A DNA stretch of 64,000 bases from the NCBI GenBank assembly GCA_900542295.1, contig UQNJ01000004.1:84227-148226 (forward strand), written 5' to 3'. The translations under genes and the position numbers were made by a program. Source of the DNA: an uncultured Eubacteriales bacterium. GTDB lineage: Bacteria > Bacillota > Clostridia > Peptostreptococcales > Anaerovoracaceae. Below the pieces are notes generated by a model that was not told the origin of the DNA, did no database searches, and saw nothing but the letters and a program-made list of their open reading frames with translations. Of the stretch, positions 34,058 through 41,841 are shown piece by piece (position 1 is the stretch's first letter; every line of letters starts with the position of its first letter).

Positions 34058-34102
34058 AAAACTAACTTTGCAAAGGAGGTATTGGAATGATGTGTTAGTT
34101 TT
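34058..34102 (+). promoter_or_regulatory. leader hairpin enclosing a Shine-Dalgarno and a three-codon ORF
   Basis: AAAACTAAC (34058-34066) and GTTAGTTTT (34094-34102) can pair around AAAGGAGGT and the mini-ORF ATG ATG TGT TAG (34087-34098). The Shine-Dalgarno is excellent, but translation would stop after three codons. It could be a translation-sensing leader for the peptide gene at 34255, or the remnant of a deleted gene start. Confidence 0.35.
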
Positions 34103-34254
34103 CTTTGCAGCTACCATAAAAAGTTGTTGTGCGCTTAGAGGAATACTATGTACGGAAGGAGCGTAATAAAAGCCCAACCAAATTTTTTTGACAGGCTTGA
34201 TTATAATTTTGTTAGCTCCATTTGTACCTGACTTTTTAAATTAGGAGGAAAGAA

Positions 34255-34593
34255 ATGAAGATTTTAAAAAGAAAGATTTTATTATTTACAGTATGTCTTA
34301 TTATGATGTTTAGTTCTGTGATAACAGCCAATGCGGCAACGATTACTGCGTCTGATCATAATATACTCCCGATCAAAACGATATACACCAGTATGTATTA
34401 TTCAGGTGCAGAGCGGTACACGGTAAGTAGTGCATATCATAGAACATCTGTAGAATATCTCGTATCGTGGCAGCAAGAAAAAGTAGTGAGAAAATGGGGA
34501 TATAATAAAGTATATGCCACAACAGGCTATGTCTCAAAATTTGCTAATTTAAAGAATGCTTTTAAATCTCGTGTATATTATTATTTCGGATAA
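34255..34593 (+). CDS. small secreted peptide, possibly bacteriocin-like
   Basis: 112 residues behind a perfect AGGAGGAA site. A clear Sec signal peptide ends at ITANAA (about residue 28), leaving a mature peptide of about 84 residues rich in Tyr, Ser and Lys with no Cys. The C-terminus ends in KSRVYYYFG. Size, export signal, aromatic ending and the following MacB-like membrane gene resemble lactococcin 972-type loci, but the sequence match is weak and I do not claim membership. It lies in an AT-rich stretch unlike the flanking operons, suggesting acquisition. Confidence 0.7.
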   Translation: MKILKRKILLFTVCLIMMFSSVITANAATITASDHNILPIKTIYTSMYYSGAERYTVSSAYHRTSVEYLVSWQQEKVVRKWGYNKVYATTGYVSKFANLKNAFKSRVYYYFG

Positions 34594-34609
34594 ATAATGG
34601 TGGTTAGGA

Positions 34610-35944
34610 ATGAAAGCATTTTTTAAACAGGCACTCATCCCTACAATTATCTTAATTGGGATGGCTTTATGTACCATAAGTTCATCATTATTATATTGGG
34701 AAAATTTGGTCATAACAAGCCATCCCTCTGATATTAATGGAGAAGAAAATGTTGATATTGAAGAAGAACCGTTATATAGTATGCCTTTATTCGATACATA
34801 TGATTCAGGAGGGGTAAGCTTATCTGACTTTATGAGTAGAGAAGGTGTGCTTGAAGATTTGATTTCAATTAATAACGATTTGAATTCTAATAAGAAGTTT
34901 ATCTATTATCAAATATCAGAACCAACAGTTTATTATGTTGGAGAATATAAGGGGAATCGAAATACGATAGTAGGCGGAGAAGAATACAGAAATCAGCTTG
35001 ACAATTCCGGAGATAAAATAACCTCTCTTAATACGCTGGAGCTCTCTTTCGACGGTTATCAAAGAATATGGAAGCCTTTAAAGGAGGGATGTTCTTTTTC
35101 CCAAGAAGATTTTAATTTGACATATGAAAATAAAATTCCTGTTATTGTAGGACATGATTATAATGGATTTTTATCTGTAGGGGATGAATTTTATGTGCAA
35201 TACTACATGGAACCAATAAAAGTTGAAGTCATAGGCATACTCGAAGAAGATGCAGAGCTGCACTTACCAAGCTTTTCTATGATGATTGACGGTTATATGA
35301 TTTTTCCTAATGTAGAAATTGTAAAAGAAAGAAATGACTTGTATTTTCATAATACGATAATGATGCTTGAGAAAAACGAAGGGTATATAGGAGTTAGGCA
35401 TCTTGAGGACTTTCCGGCTGTAATAAATGAAATAAGTGAAATTTCGGACACATATAATTTTTCATATAATGTAGATACCATTAAAGATAAATATAAATAT
35501 ATTAAAGAACATGAAAGCTGCCCGGAAAATGTGGAGATAATTGAAAACGAGGATAATAGCGAAATTGAGGTGCATAATAGATTAACATCTTTCCAAAGAA
35601 ATTTATTAATAATGTTATTAGTTTTAGGTACAGCAATAGTTCTATATGGTTTATTTTTATGGTGCAAGTGTATAAAAAAATCTTCTTGCTTTGAAGAAAG
35701 AGTTGTGGTCTATAAAACTAAGAGAATATTAGAAATAGTCACGACAGTAACAATAGTATATTTTCTTACTTATATCACAACTTTAAAACTCTTAGAAAAC
35801 TTGTATGATGAACAGTTTTTTAAAGAGAGTCTATATTACCCACAGGGAATTATGAGATTAATTTTAGTTCTAATTCTTATATCGGTAAGCGTTTTAACAT
35901 GTAAAATTGTGGATAAGAAAGTAAAGGAAGATAAAAATGATTGA
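34610..35944 (+). CDS. MacB/FtsX-like four-segment membrane protein
   Basis: 444 residues. One membrane segment at 8-30 is followed by an extracellular region of about 300 residues, then three C-terminal segments (about 325-346, 372-390, 408-428). This is the topology of MacB/FtsX-type ABC permeases and of bacteriocin-associated integral membrane proteins. The extracellular part shows a MacB-core-like pattern (VIVGHDYNGFLSVGDEFYVQYYMEPIKVEVIGIL). No ATPase gene is adjacent, which is unusual for this type. It starts 17 bases after the peptide gene and overlaps the VanZ-like gene by 8 bases, so the three form one unit. Confidence 0.72.
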   Translation: MKAFFKQALIPTIILIGMALCTISSSLLYWENLVITSHPSDINGEENVDIEEEPLYSMPLFDTYDSGGVSLSDFMSREGVLEDLISINNDLNSNKKFIYYQISEPTVYYVGEYKGNRNTIVGGEEYRNQLDNSGDKITSLNTLELSFDGYQRIWKPLKEGCSFSQEDFNLTYENKIPVIVGHDYNGFLSVGDEFYVQYYMEPIKVEVIGILEEDAELHLPSFSMMIDGYMIFPNVEIVKERNDLYFHNTIMMLEKNEGYIGVRHLEDFPAVINEISEISDTYNFSYNVDTIKDKYKYIKEHESCPENVEIIENEDNSEIEVHNRLTSFQRNLLIMLLVLGTAIVLYGLFLWCKCIKKSSCFEERVVVYKTKRILEIVTTVTIVYFLTYITTLKLLENLYDEQFFKESLYYPQGIMRLILVLILISVSVLTCKIVDKKVKEDKND

Positions 35945-36536
35945 TTTAGTTTTAGAAACATTATTGCAAGCATACCCATTGTACCTTTTTTCTTTGCCAA
36001 TAATGTTAATATCGGTCTGGATTAACAGATATTATAGGAGTAAAAATCTTTCAAGTAAGAAACCTTTTGAACCTTTAGCAATAATAGTTATAGTTGCGAC
36101 AATTGATGTAATCTTGGCCGCCACATGTTACTCGAATGATTTTCTCCTATATTTTGATATAAATAATTTGAAAAAATTTAATAATATCCATTTTGAACCA
36201 ATAAACTTTTTTAATAATATACTTTTACCAAGTCTTATGGGTGACTTACATGCGTTGATAAATTTATTTGGAAATATGATGCTGTTTGTACCTTTAGGGT
36301 TCTGTGCGATGTGGTTGAACTTCGGAAAAAAACAATTGAAAATAAAAATTACTATAATTTGTTTCTTCTTTTCAATTATGATAGAGATAATTCAAATGTC
36401 TTATGGAAGAATGGTTGACTGCATAGATGTAATATTAAATACTTCCGGAGCTATTCTGGGATGTTGGTTATTTGTATATTTCATGGCACTAACAAATAAT
36501 CTTTCTGAAAAGTTCCCTGCATATAAGGAACATTGA
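35937..36536 (+). CDS. VanZ-family membrane protein
   Basis: 199 residues with about five membrane segments. The VanZ signature is visible: NLFGNMMLFVPLGFCAMWLNF, then MIEIIQMSYGRMVDCIDVILNTSGAILG, including the conserved E, Q, R/D and N positions. VanZ proteins associate with low-level glycopeptide resistance or envelope modification; here the context suggests protection against or export of the adjacent peptide. It overlaps the MacB-like gene by 8 bases. Confidence 0.83.
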   Translation: MIDLVLETLLQAYPLYLFSLPIMLISVWINRYYRSKNLSSKKPFEPLAIIVIVATIDVILAATCYSNDFLLYFDINNLKKFNNIHFEPINFFNNILLPSLMGDLHALINLFGNMMLFVPLGFCAMWLNFGKKQLKIKITIICFFFSIMIEIIQMSYGRMVDCIDVILNTSGAILGCWLFVYFMALTNNLSEKFPAYKEH

Positions 36537-36561
36537 CGGATAAAAAGACTCAGGATACAAT

Positions 36562-37088
36562 ATGTTTATAAATTATCTTTTTTAAAAACTACAAATTAAG
36601 ATTTTCATTAAAAGAAGTAGGAAATAATCAGGAAACAGGGTTCTTTGTTGCAAATAAGGAAACAGGTGAAGTCTATTCATCGTATACAGGTAAAACAGTA
36701 AAAGTGAAAGAAGAGATTTCTCAAAACAATGTGTCGTCTGAGGGTGGAATACCGGTTACACTTGCGTCAAATGAAGAAATAAAATTAAAAGTTAGCTATG
36801 CAAAACTATACGAGCTTTGTAATGGAGCAATAGATTATACGACTGTGGCGGGTGCGATTTTAGCCATGGTTAGTGTTGCATACCCCAGGAATCACTGGAT
36901 TGGTCATTGCAGATATTGCCCTTAGTCTGTCAAGTATCGGGTTGAGTACTTTAAAAGCTGGAATAGAAAGCAGAAGTGAGAGCCATGGACTCCAAATACG
37001 GATATATAAGGAAAAAACGCAGAAACATCAAGGGGGAAGAATTGTGACCGGCTATAGATATACTTTTAGTAATGTTGAGCGTTATTAA
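36562..37088 (+). pseudogene. frameshifted gene for a secreted or membrane-active protein
   Basis: The region encodes one protein of about 170 residues split over frames. The main frame is open from 36572 to 36925. At about 36875-36882 one extra base (GCA-T-ACCCC) moves the reading frame to the one ending at 37088. Removing it gives SVATPGITGLVIADIALSLSS. The likely start ATG 36562 is out of frame and would be restored by losing one T from a T6 run at 36578-36583. The repaired protein has a polar first half, a hydrophobic helix pair (AGAILAMVSVATPG, GLVIADIALSLSSIG) and a basic, aromatic C-terminus. That pattern fits a membrane-active peptide or toxin, but no family is recognised. Confidence 0.5.
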
Positions 37089-37098
37089 GGTGAAAAGT

Positions 37099-37398
37099 AT
37101 GAACGAAGGAAAAGAGAAGAAACCATCCGGGAAAAAAGTCAATGTGTGGGCGATAATTCTTATAGTAAGTACAATATATGTGTTAACACGACTGGTTAGG
37201 TCGGTATTTTCTATGAGTGTATATCAGTATGCTGTGATGATAAATATTATTTGCTTAGTATGTTTTGCTATTTGCATAATAATAGCTGCCTTAAAAATCA
37301 TTAAAAAGAAAACGACATTTTCCGGAGATATGTTTCTTCAACTTATTGTAATATTGCTGTTGCTCGTTGTGATAATAATTAGATTTAAAGACATGTAG
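37099..37398 (+). CDS. small three-segment membrane protein, possible immunity protein
   Basis: 99 residues from ATG 37099 (AAGGTGAAA site). A Lys-rich cytoplasmic start precedes three membrane segments (about 17-35, 43-65, 76-96) and a short charged end. Position directly after the damaged secreted-protein gene and small size fit an immunity or accessory role, but this is context only. A strong terminator follows. Confidence 0.6.
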   Translation: MNEGKEKKPSGKKVNVWAIILIVSTIYVLTRLVRSVFSMSVYQYAVMINIICLVCFAICIIIAALKIIKKKTTFSGDMFLQLIVILLLLVVIIIRFKDM

Positions 37399-37427
37399 CA
37401 GTTAAATAGATAGTAATTCGCACTGCA

Positions 37428-37474
37428 TAAAAATAACAGGAAAGCCGTGGATGAATGGCTTTCCTGTTATTTTA
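37428..37474. terminator. strong intrinsic terminator closing the accessory island
   Basis: AAAATAACAGGAAAGCC pairs perfectly with GGCTTTCCTGTTATTTT over 17 bases around a 10-base loop. Symmetric A and T flanks would let it work in both directions. Confidence 0.9.
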
Positions 37475-37517
37475 AAGATGTATTAGTAATTACCTTGTAC
37501 TCAAATTTGCAGCCATA

Positions 37518-37552
37518 TGATGGCGGTCTGGATTGAAATTTCAAACCGCCAT
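37518..37552. repeat. inverted repeat of unknown role
   Basis: GATGGCGGT (37518-37526) and ACCGCCATC (37544-37552) form a hairpin followed by TTATTTTT. It lies between the island terminator and the GC-rich repeat, with no gene in between. Confidence 0.55.
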
Positions 37553-37568
37553 CTTATTTTTATTATCA

Positions 37569-37829
37569 TATTCGGCAAAACGCTTCCGGCAGCTGTTGCT
37601 CTGCCGTCGCCTGTTGCGCCGTCGATTTCAAGCCAATCACAGGTAAACCTGCTCTTGGGAAATTTTGGCGAATGAAACACATCGGCTCTGCCGTCGCCTG
37701 CGGCTCGTCAATCGCCGCAGTTTTGCTGCGCCGTCGATTTCAAGCCAATCGCAGGCAAACCTGCTCTTGGGAAATCTTGGCGAATGAAACACATCGGCTC
37801 TGCCGTCGCCTGCGGCTCGTCAATCGCCG
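37569..37829. repeat. GC-rich 112-bp direct repeat, two near-complete copies plus a partial copy
   Basis: Copies at 37616-37727 and 37728-37829 share the same order of blocks: GCGCCGTCGATTTCAAGCC, CTGCTCTTGGGAAAT, GGCGAATGAAACACATCGG, CTCTGCCGTCGCCTGCGG. Only a few substitutions separate them. A shorter degenerate copy occupies about 37569-37615. The unit is much richer in G+C than its surroundings and has no credible coding content of its own. The 440 bases from 37399 to 37839 contain only this, the inverted repeat and the terminator. It ends about 10 bases from the kal stop codon. Confidence 0.85.
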
Positions 37830-37839
37830 TGTTGTTTCA

Positions 37840-38232
37840 CTATTTTCTCTTTGATTCTTTAGGTGTTACGCAAGTTCCTGTTGCTCTTGCTACTACGATT
37901 GGTTCTTCTAAGAAGTCTGCTGCTGATGCGCTGATGTCAGGTCTTGCAGCGATAACTTTTCTTGCTTCAAAGCTCATCTTTCTTGAAGTGTTTCCGATTT
38001 TTGTGATTTCACCGTAAGCTTCGATGTAGTCGCCTGCATATGTAGGTGCAAGGAATTCTACATTATCATATGCACAGAACAGACCTTCGTCTCCGTCGCA
38101 TTTGATGAGGAGTTCAGTAGCAACATCACCGAAGAGGTGAACCATGTGAGCTCCGTCTACTAAATTTCCGCCGTAATGAGCGTCCTTTGCGGACATTCTT
38201 AATCTCAGTGTTGAAGTAATTTTTTCTGCCAT
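37840..38232 (-). CDS. kal: 3-aminobutyryl-CoA ammonia-lyase
   Basis: Hot-dog-fold enzyme of lysine fermentation that removes ammonia from L-3-aminobutyryl-CoA to give crotonyl-CoA. 130 residues, the known Kal length. The sequence STLRLRMSAKDAHYGGNLVDGAHMVHLFGDVATELLIKCDGDEGLFCAYDNVEFLAPTYAGDYIE-type pattern is that of Kal and close to hot-dog thioesterases; the adjacent kam/kdd genes settle the assignment. It is transcribed away from the rest of the cluster, from a sigma-54 promoter at 38298-38315. An AAAGGAG site precedes the ATG. Confidence 0.9.
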   Translation of the reverse strand: MAEKITSTLRLRMSAKDAHYGGNLVDGAHMVHLFGDVATELLIKCDGDEGLFCAYDNVEFLAPTYAGDYIEAYGEITKIGNTSRKMSFEARKVIAARPDISASAADFLEEPIVVARATGTCVTPKESKRK

Positions 38233-38297
38233 TTTTCTTTCTCCTTTTTATGTAAAATATAAAACCATAGAGTTGTCTGAATTCACGAAATAATATA

Positions 38298-38315
38298 TTG
38301 CAAAATGCGTGCCAA
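38298..38315 (-). promoter_or_regulatory. sigma-54 (-24/-12) promoter for kal
   Basis: On the minus strand the sequence reads TTGGCACGCATTTTGCA. The GG and GC dinucleotides are exactly 10 bases apart, and the match to TGGCAC-N5-TTGCA is perfect. It lies about 66 bases before the kal start. Confidence 0.9.
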
Positions 38316-38344
38316 TGAGTTATCATTGGAATTGACAAGAAAAC

Positions 38345-38362
38345 GAACCGATTATGGTTCAC
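38345..38362. promoter_or_regulatory. enhancer (UAS) candidate, copy 1, in the kal/activator intergenic region
   Basis: The minus strand reads GTGAAC-CATAAT-CGGTTC. The same half-sites at the same 6-base spacing recur twice before the kdd promoter. It sits 30 bases upstream of the kal -24 element and 23 bases before the activator start, so it could also mediate autoregulation. Confidence 0.65.
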
Positions 38363-38384
38363 ACAAACGAAAGGTGAACACAAA

Positions 38385-40439
38385 ATGTCTGAGACATATG
38401 GAATAAAAAGAGTGCTTGAACCTAAGAATGTGCTCCCGACTTCGGCATGGAAACTTGACAACGGACGCAATATATATCCTGATGAAATCAGAGTTTCTAT
38501 AAAAAGAATACACCTTGAGGGGACAGGTTTCAAGCAAATTTGTACCGAATCCAATGATGATGAGAAAAAAATCAAACAAAATATCATGGACATGGTAATA
38601 AGAAGAGGGAAACTTCATAATCCCGTGACTGATACCGGAGGGCTGATAATGGGCACGGTAGAAGAAATAGGAAGTGAATATGCCAACCATGGTTCTCTGA
38701 AGACGGGAGATTTAATTATATGTAATGCTTCGGCAGCCTCAATGCCGCTGCATATAGAAGAAATAACATCCGTAAACAAGGCTTTTAATCAAATTGAAGC
38801 CAAGGGATATGCCATAGTTCACAGCTCGATACCTGTTGTGAAAACTCCTGAAGATGTACCTGTTGACATGCTCATGTTTGCCTTTGACCAGTCCGGTACA
38901 CTATATAGGCTTCATAGGCTTGTAAAAGGAAAGAAAAAGTTTCTTATTGTCGGAAACAGTATGCTGACAAACTTGCTGTACGGATATGTTATAAGAGATA
39001 CCGTCGGAAAGAATTGTGAAATAACATGCCTTTTGGATAAGAGGGTAAGCCTCAGATTAGCCGGAAAGGGAATGGACAGTCTGATAAGTAATGTTTTTGA
39101 TGAAGTAAGCTTTCTTGATATTTTGAGACCCATGGAATGTGTTGAAAAGTTAGGGGGAGAATCGTTGTTTGATCTTTCGGTAAACTGTGCTGAAATACCG
39201 GGGGCGGAAACTATCAATATACTCGCAACAAAACCGGGCGGAACAGTGCTTTTTGCGAACCTTATAAACAACCTGAACATAGCTCTTTATATAACGGAAT
39301 CTATATCCAAGAGTCTTGAGGTAAGGGGAGCTGAAGGGTATCTGGAGAAGTATGATGAGTTTGATGTGGATATAGTCAGGAAAATGGCCGGATATCTTGA
39401 GGATGCAGAATTTATCGAAGAAGAACATATAGAGCCGGATGAAGAAAATTATCCTTACAACCAAGTTCTGATGGGCAAAAGTCAGGCGGAAGATTTTGTT
39501 TTTAGAAGCAAGGCTATGCAAAGCGTTTTGGAAAATATAATTAAAATTTCAAAGTACGACTGTAATGTTATAATTTTCGGAGATACCGGTGTCGGAAAAG
39601 AAAAAGTCGCAAATATAATACAAAAAAACAGCGACAGAAAGATGCAGGCTTTTGTAAAAATCAACTGTGGTGCTATCTCTCCGAATTTGATAGAATCCGA
39701 GTTCTTCGGCTATGAAAAGGGGGCTTTTACAGGAGCAAATGCAGGCGGTAAAAAAGGGTATTTTGAACTTGCAAACAATGGAGTGATTTTTCTTGATGAA
39801 ATAGGTGAACTGCCTCTTGAAATGCAGGCAAAGCTTTTGAGAGCAATACAAGACGGCGAATTTTACAGAGTTGGAGGAACTGCACCGGTCAAAACCAATG
39901 TCAGAATAATATCGGCAACTAACCGCAATCTTGAAAAATTCGTTGAGGAGGGTAAGTTCAGGAGAGATTTATATTACAGACTGAATGTGGTACCTATCAA
40001 GATACCTCCTCTTGCGGAACGCCCGGAAGATATACCTGCGCTTATCAATTATTTTCTGCTCAAATATGGTGAAAAATTCGGGTTGAAGCGTGGAATGGCA
40101 GATAGCGCAGTTGAGTATTTGCAGCAGCAGCAATGGCCGGGAAATATAAGAGAACTTGAAAACACCGTACAGAGACTTATGATTTCCGCAAAAGGTGAAG
40201 ATATAATTTTGATGGATGTTATGCACGAGACTCATCCTGAGCTTTTCGGGGCAGGAGTTTCGGAGGGTCAGTTAAATACAAGTGAGGGTGAGATTGATCT
40301 GCAAAGTGCCGTTGAGGATTACGAAAAGAATCTTATTAGATATGCATGTGAAAAATACGGTTCAACAAGAAAGGCGGCATCTGCCATAGGAATAAGCCAG
40401 ACCCAGCTTGTACGAAAAAAGAAAAAATATCAGATATAG
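38385..40439 (+). CDS. sigma-54-dependent activator with a Kdd-like N-terminal sensor domain
   Basis: 684 residues. Residues 1 to about 350 align throughout with the 3,5-diaminohexanoate dehydrogenases encoded just downstream: YGIKRVLEPKNVLPTSAWKLDN matches YGTHRVIEPKGVLPQPADVVDN, and GGLIMGTVEEIG matches GGMLIGKVAQVG. The nucleotide-binding GGGGKSG is replaced by VGNSMLTN, so it is probably not catalytic. Residues about 370-600 are the AAA+ domain with Walker A GDTGVGKE (399-406), GAFTGA (446-451) and Walker B VIFLDEIGEL. A Fis-type HTH (about 645-684) ends the protein. It probably senses 3,5-diaminohexanoate or a related intermediate and activates the kal and kdd promoters. A sigma-54 regulator is known in lysine clusters; the enzyme-derived sensor is the notable part. 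Confidence 0.88.
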   Translation: MSETYGIKRVLEPKNVLPTSAWKLDNGRNIYPDEIRVSIKRIHLEGTGFKQICTESNDDEKKIKQNIMDMVIRRGKLHNPVTDTGGLIMGTVEEIGSEYANHGSLKTGDLIICNASAASMPLHIEEITSVNKAFNQIEAKGYAIVHSSIPVVKTPEDVPVDMLMFAFDQSGTLYRLHRLVKGKKKFLIVGNSMLTNLLYGYVIRDTVGKNCEITCLLDKRVSLRLAGKGMDSLISNVFDEVSFLDILRPMECVEKLGGESLFDLSVNCAEIPGAETINILATKPGGTVLFANLINNLNIALYITESISKSLEVRGAEGYLEKYDEFDVDIVRKMAGYLEDAEFIEEEHIEPDEENYPYNQVLMGKSQAEDFVFRSKAMQSVLENIIKISKYDCNVIIFGDTGVGKEKVANIIQKNSDRKMQAFVKINCGAISPNLIESEFFGYEKGAFTGANAGGKKGYFELANNGVIFLDEIGELPLEMQAKLLRAIQDGEFYRVGGTAPVKTNVRIISATNRNLEKFVEEGKFRRDLYYRLNVVPIKIPPLAERPEDIPALINYFLLKYGEKFGLKRGMADSAVEYLQQQQWPGNIRELENTVQRLMISAKGEDIILMDVMHETHPELFGAGVSEGQLNTSEGEIDLQSAVEDYEKNLIRYACEKYGSTRKAASAIGISQTQLVRKKKKYQI

Positions 40440-40453
40440 GTGGAGCAAACAAT

Positions 40454-40502
40454 GTGAACATAAAACGGTTCGCATTGTTTTTATGTGAAACGAAAACGGT
40501 TC
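40454..40502. promoter_or_regulatory. enhancer (UAS) candidates, copies 2 and 3, upstream of the kdd operon
   Basis: GTGAAC-ATAAAA-CGGTTC (40454-40471) and GTGAAA-CGAAAA-CGGTTC (40485-40502) are spaced 31 bases apart, close to three helical turns. They end about 95-130 bases upstream of the sigma-54 promoter, the usual enhancer distance. AACAATG/CATTGTT arms around copy 2 could also form a weak terminator for the activator gene. Confidence 0.7.
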
Positions 40503-40597
40503 GAAAAAAGAACAAATAGAAACTATATGTAAACAACAAATTTTGACAAATTGTGCAAAATACACATTCCGGAGTATAGCTGCATGACAGTCAGCCG

Positions 40598-40614
40598 TTG
40601 GCATAAATTTTGCT
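40598..40614 (+). promoter_or_regulatory. sigma-54 (-24/-12) promoter for the kdd-kam-ato operon
   Basis: TTGGCATAAATTTTGCT has GG and GC exactly 10 bases apart (GG at 40600-40601, GC at 40612-40613) and matches TGGCAY-N5-TTGCT. It lies 47 bases before the first kdd start. Confidence 0.92.
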
Positions 40615-40660
40615 TTTATGTATAATGGCATAAAATTTTTATATAAAGGAGATAAGGTAT

Positions 40661-41698
40661 ATGGAATTTAAAAAAGGAGACATTTACGGAACACATCGTG
40701 TAATTGAACCAAAAGGAGTGCTGCCGCAGCCGGCTGATGTTGTTGATAATAATATGGAGATTTTCGACAACGAAGTGCTGATTGATGTACACACTTTAAA
40801 CATAGATTCTGCTTCGTTTACAGAAATCGAAAGAAGAGCAGGCGGAGATACAGCTGAAATAGAAAAAATCATACTCAATATAGTAGAAACTACAGGAAAG
40901 CACAAAAACCCATGGACAGGTTCCGGCGGAATGCTCATAGGTAAGGTTGCTCAGGTAGGTCCTAACTATGTGGGAGACCTTAAAAAGGGAGACAAGATTG
41001 CAACATTAGTTTCCCTTTCACTTACACCGCTTCGCATAGATGAAATACTTGAGATAAGACCTGACATCGACCAGGTTGACATCAAGGGTCAGGCTATTTT
41101 GTTCCAGAGTGGTATTTACGCAAAGCTTCCTAAGGATATACCGCAGACTTTGGCTCTTTCCGTACTTGATGTAGCAGGAGCACCTGCGCAAACGGCTAAG
41201 ATCTGCAAGCCGGGAGATACTGTCGTAGTATTGGGCGGCGGCGGAAAGTCCGGAATTCTTTGTTGCTGGCAGGCTAAAAAACAGGTCGGCGTAAACGGAA
41301 CAGTAATTTGTGTAGATGGATTTAAAAAGTCGATAAACAGAGCCATGTCTGTAGGCGTTGCAGACGAATACACTGTTCTGAACGCAACTGATGCTATGGC
41401 TATGTATGAAGAAATCTATGATCTGACAGACGGAAACATGGCAGATGTCGTAATCAATGTAGTAAATATTCCTAATACAGAAATGGCTTCTATCATGGCA
41501 GCTAAGGATAACGGTCTTGTTTACTTCTTCTCAATGGCAACAAGCTTTACAAAGGCAGCTTTAGGAGCAGAAGGCGTTGGTAAAGACGTTCAGATGCTCA
41601 TAGGAAACGGTTATACAAAGGGACATGCAAATGTGGCTCTTCAGATTTTGAGAGAAGACGAAAGAATCAGAAATCTGTTTGCACAGCTTTACGCATAA
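40661..41698 (+). CDS. kdd: L-erythro-3,5-diaminohexanoate dehydrogenase (copy 1)
   Basis: Third enzyme of lysine fermentation: NAD(P)-dependent oxidation of 3,5-diaminohexanoate to 3-keto-5-aminohexanoate. 345 residues with an MDR-like two-domain layout. The opening YGTHRVIEPKGVLPQPADVVDN and GKHKNPWTGSGGMLIGKV are Kdd signatures, and the nucleotide site is VVVLGGGGKSGILCC. An AAAGGAGAT site precedes the ATG. First gene behind the sigma-54 promoter. The next gene is a close paralogue 143 bases downstream. Confidence 0.9.
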   Translation: MEFKKGDIYGTHRVIEPKGVLPQPADVVDNNMEIFDNEVLIDVHTLNIDSASFTEIERRAGGDTAEIEKIILNIVETTGKHKNPWTGSGGMLIGKVAQVGPNYVGDLKKGDKIATLVSLSLTPLRIDEILEIRPDIDQVDIKGQAILFQSGIYAKLPKDIPQTLALSVLDVAGAPAQTAKICKPGDTVVVLGGGGKSGILCCWQAKKQVGVNGTVICVDGFKKSINRAMSVGVADEYTVLNATDAMAMYEEIYDLTDGNMADVVINVVNIPNTEMASIMAAKDNGLVYFFSMATSFTKAALGAEGVGKDVQMLIGNGYTKGHANVALQILREDERIRNLFAQLYA

Positions 41699-41841
41699 TC
41701 TTGTATTATGTATTCATAAAACAATTTGCGATTTCCTATGGAAAAAAAGAAAATTTTGATATATAATTAACACGGCAACTTATGTTCGAAACTCTTTCGG
41801 GCGTAAAATTATAAAAAACATTTTTCGAGGAGGAAAATAAA

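Noticed and set aside
37616..37829. CRISPR array
   Set aside because: The repeat unit is 112 bp, tandem without unique spacers, and no cas gene is present.
37840..38232. Generic hot-dog thioesterase
   Set aside because: Length and context within a lysine fermentation cluster with a shared sigma-54 circuit favour 3-aminobutyryl-CoA ammonia-lyase.
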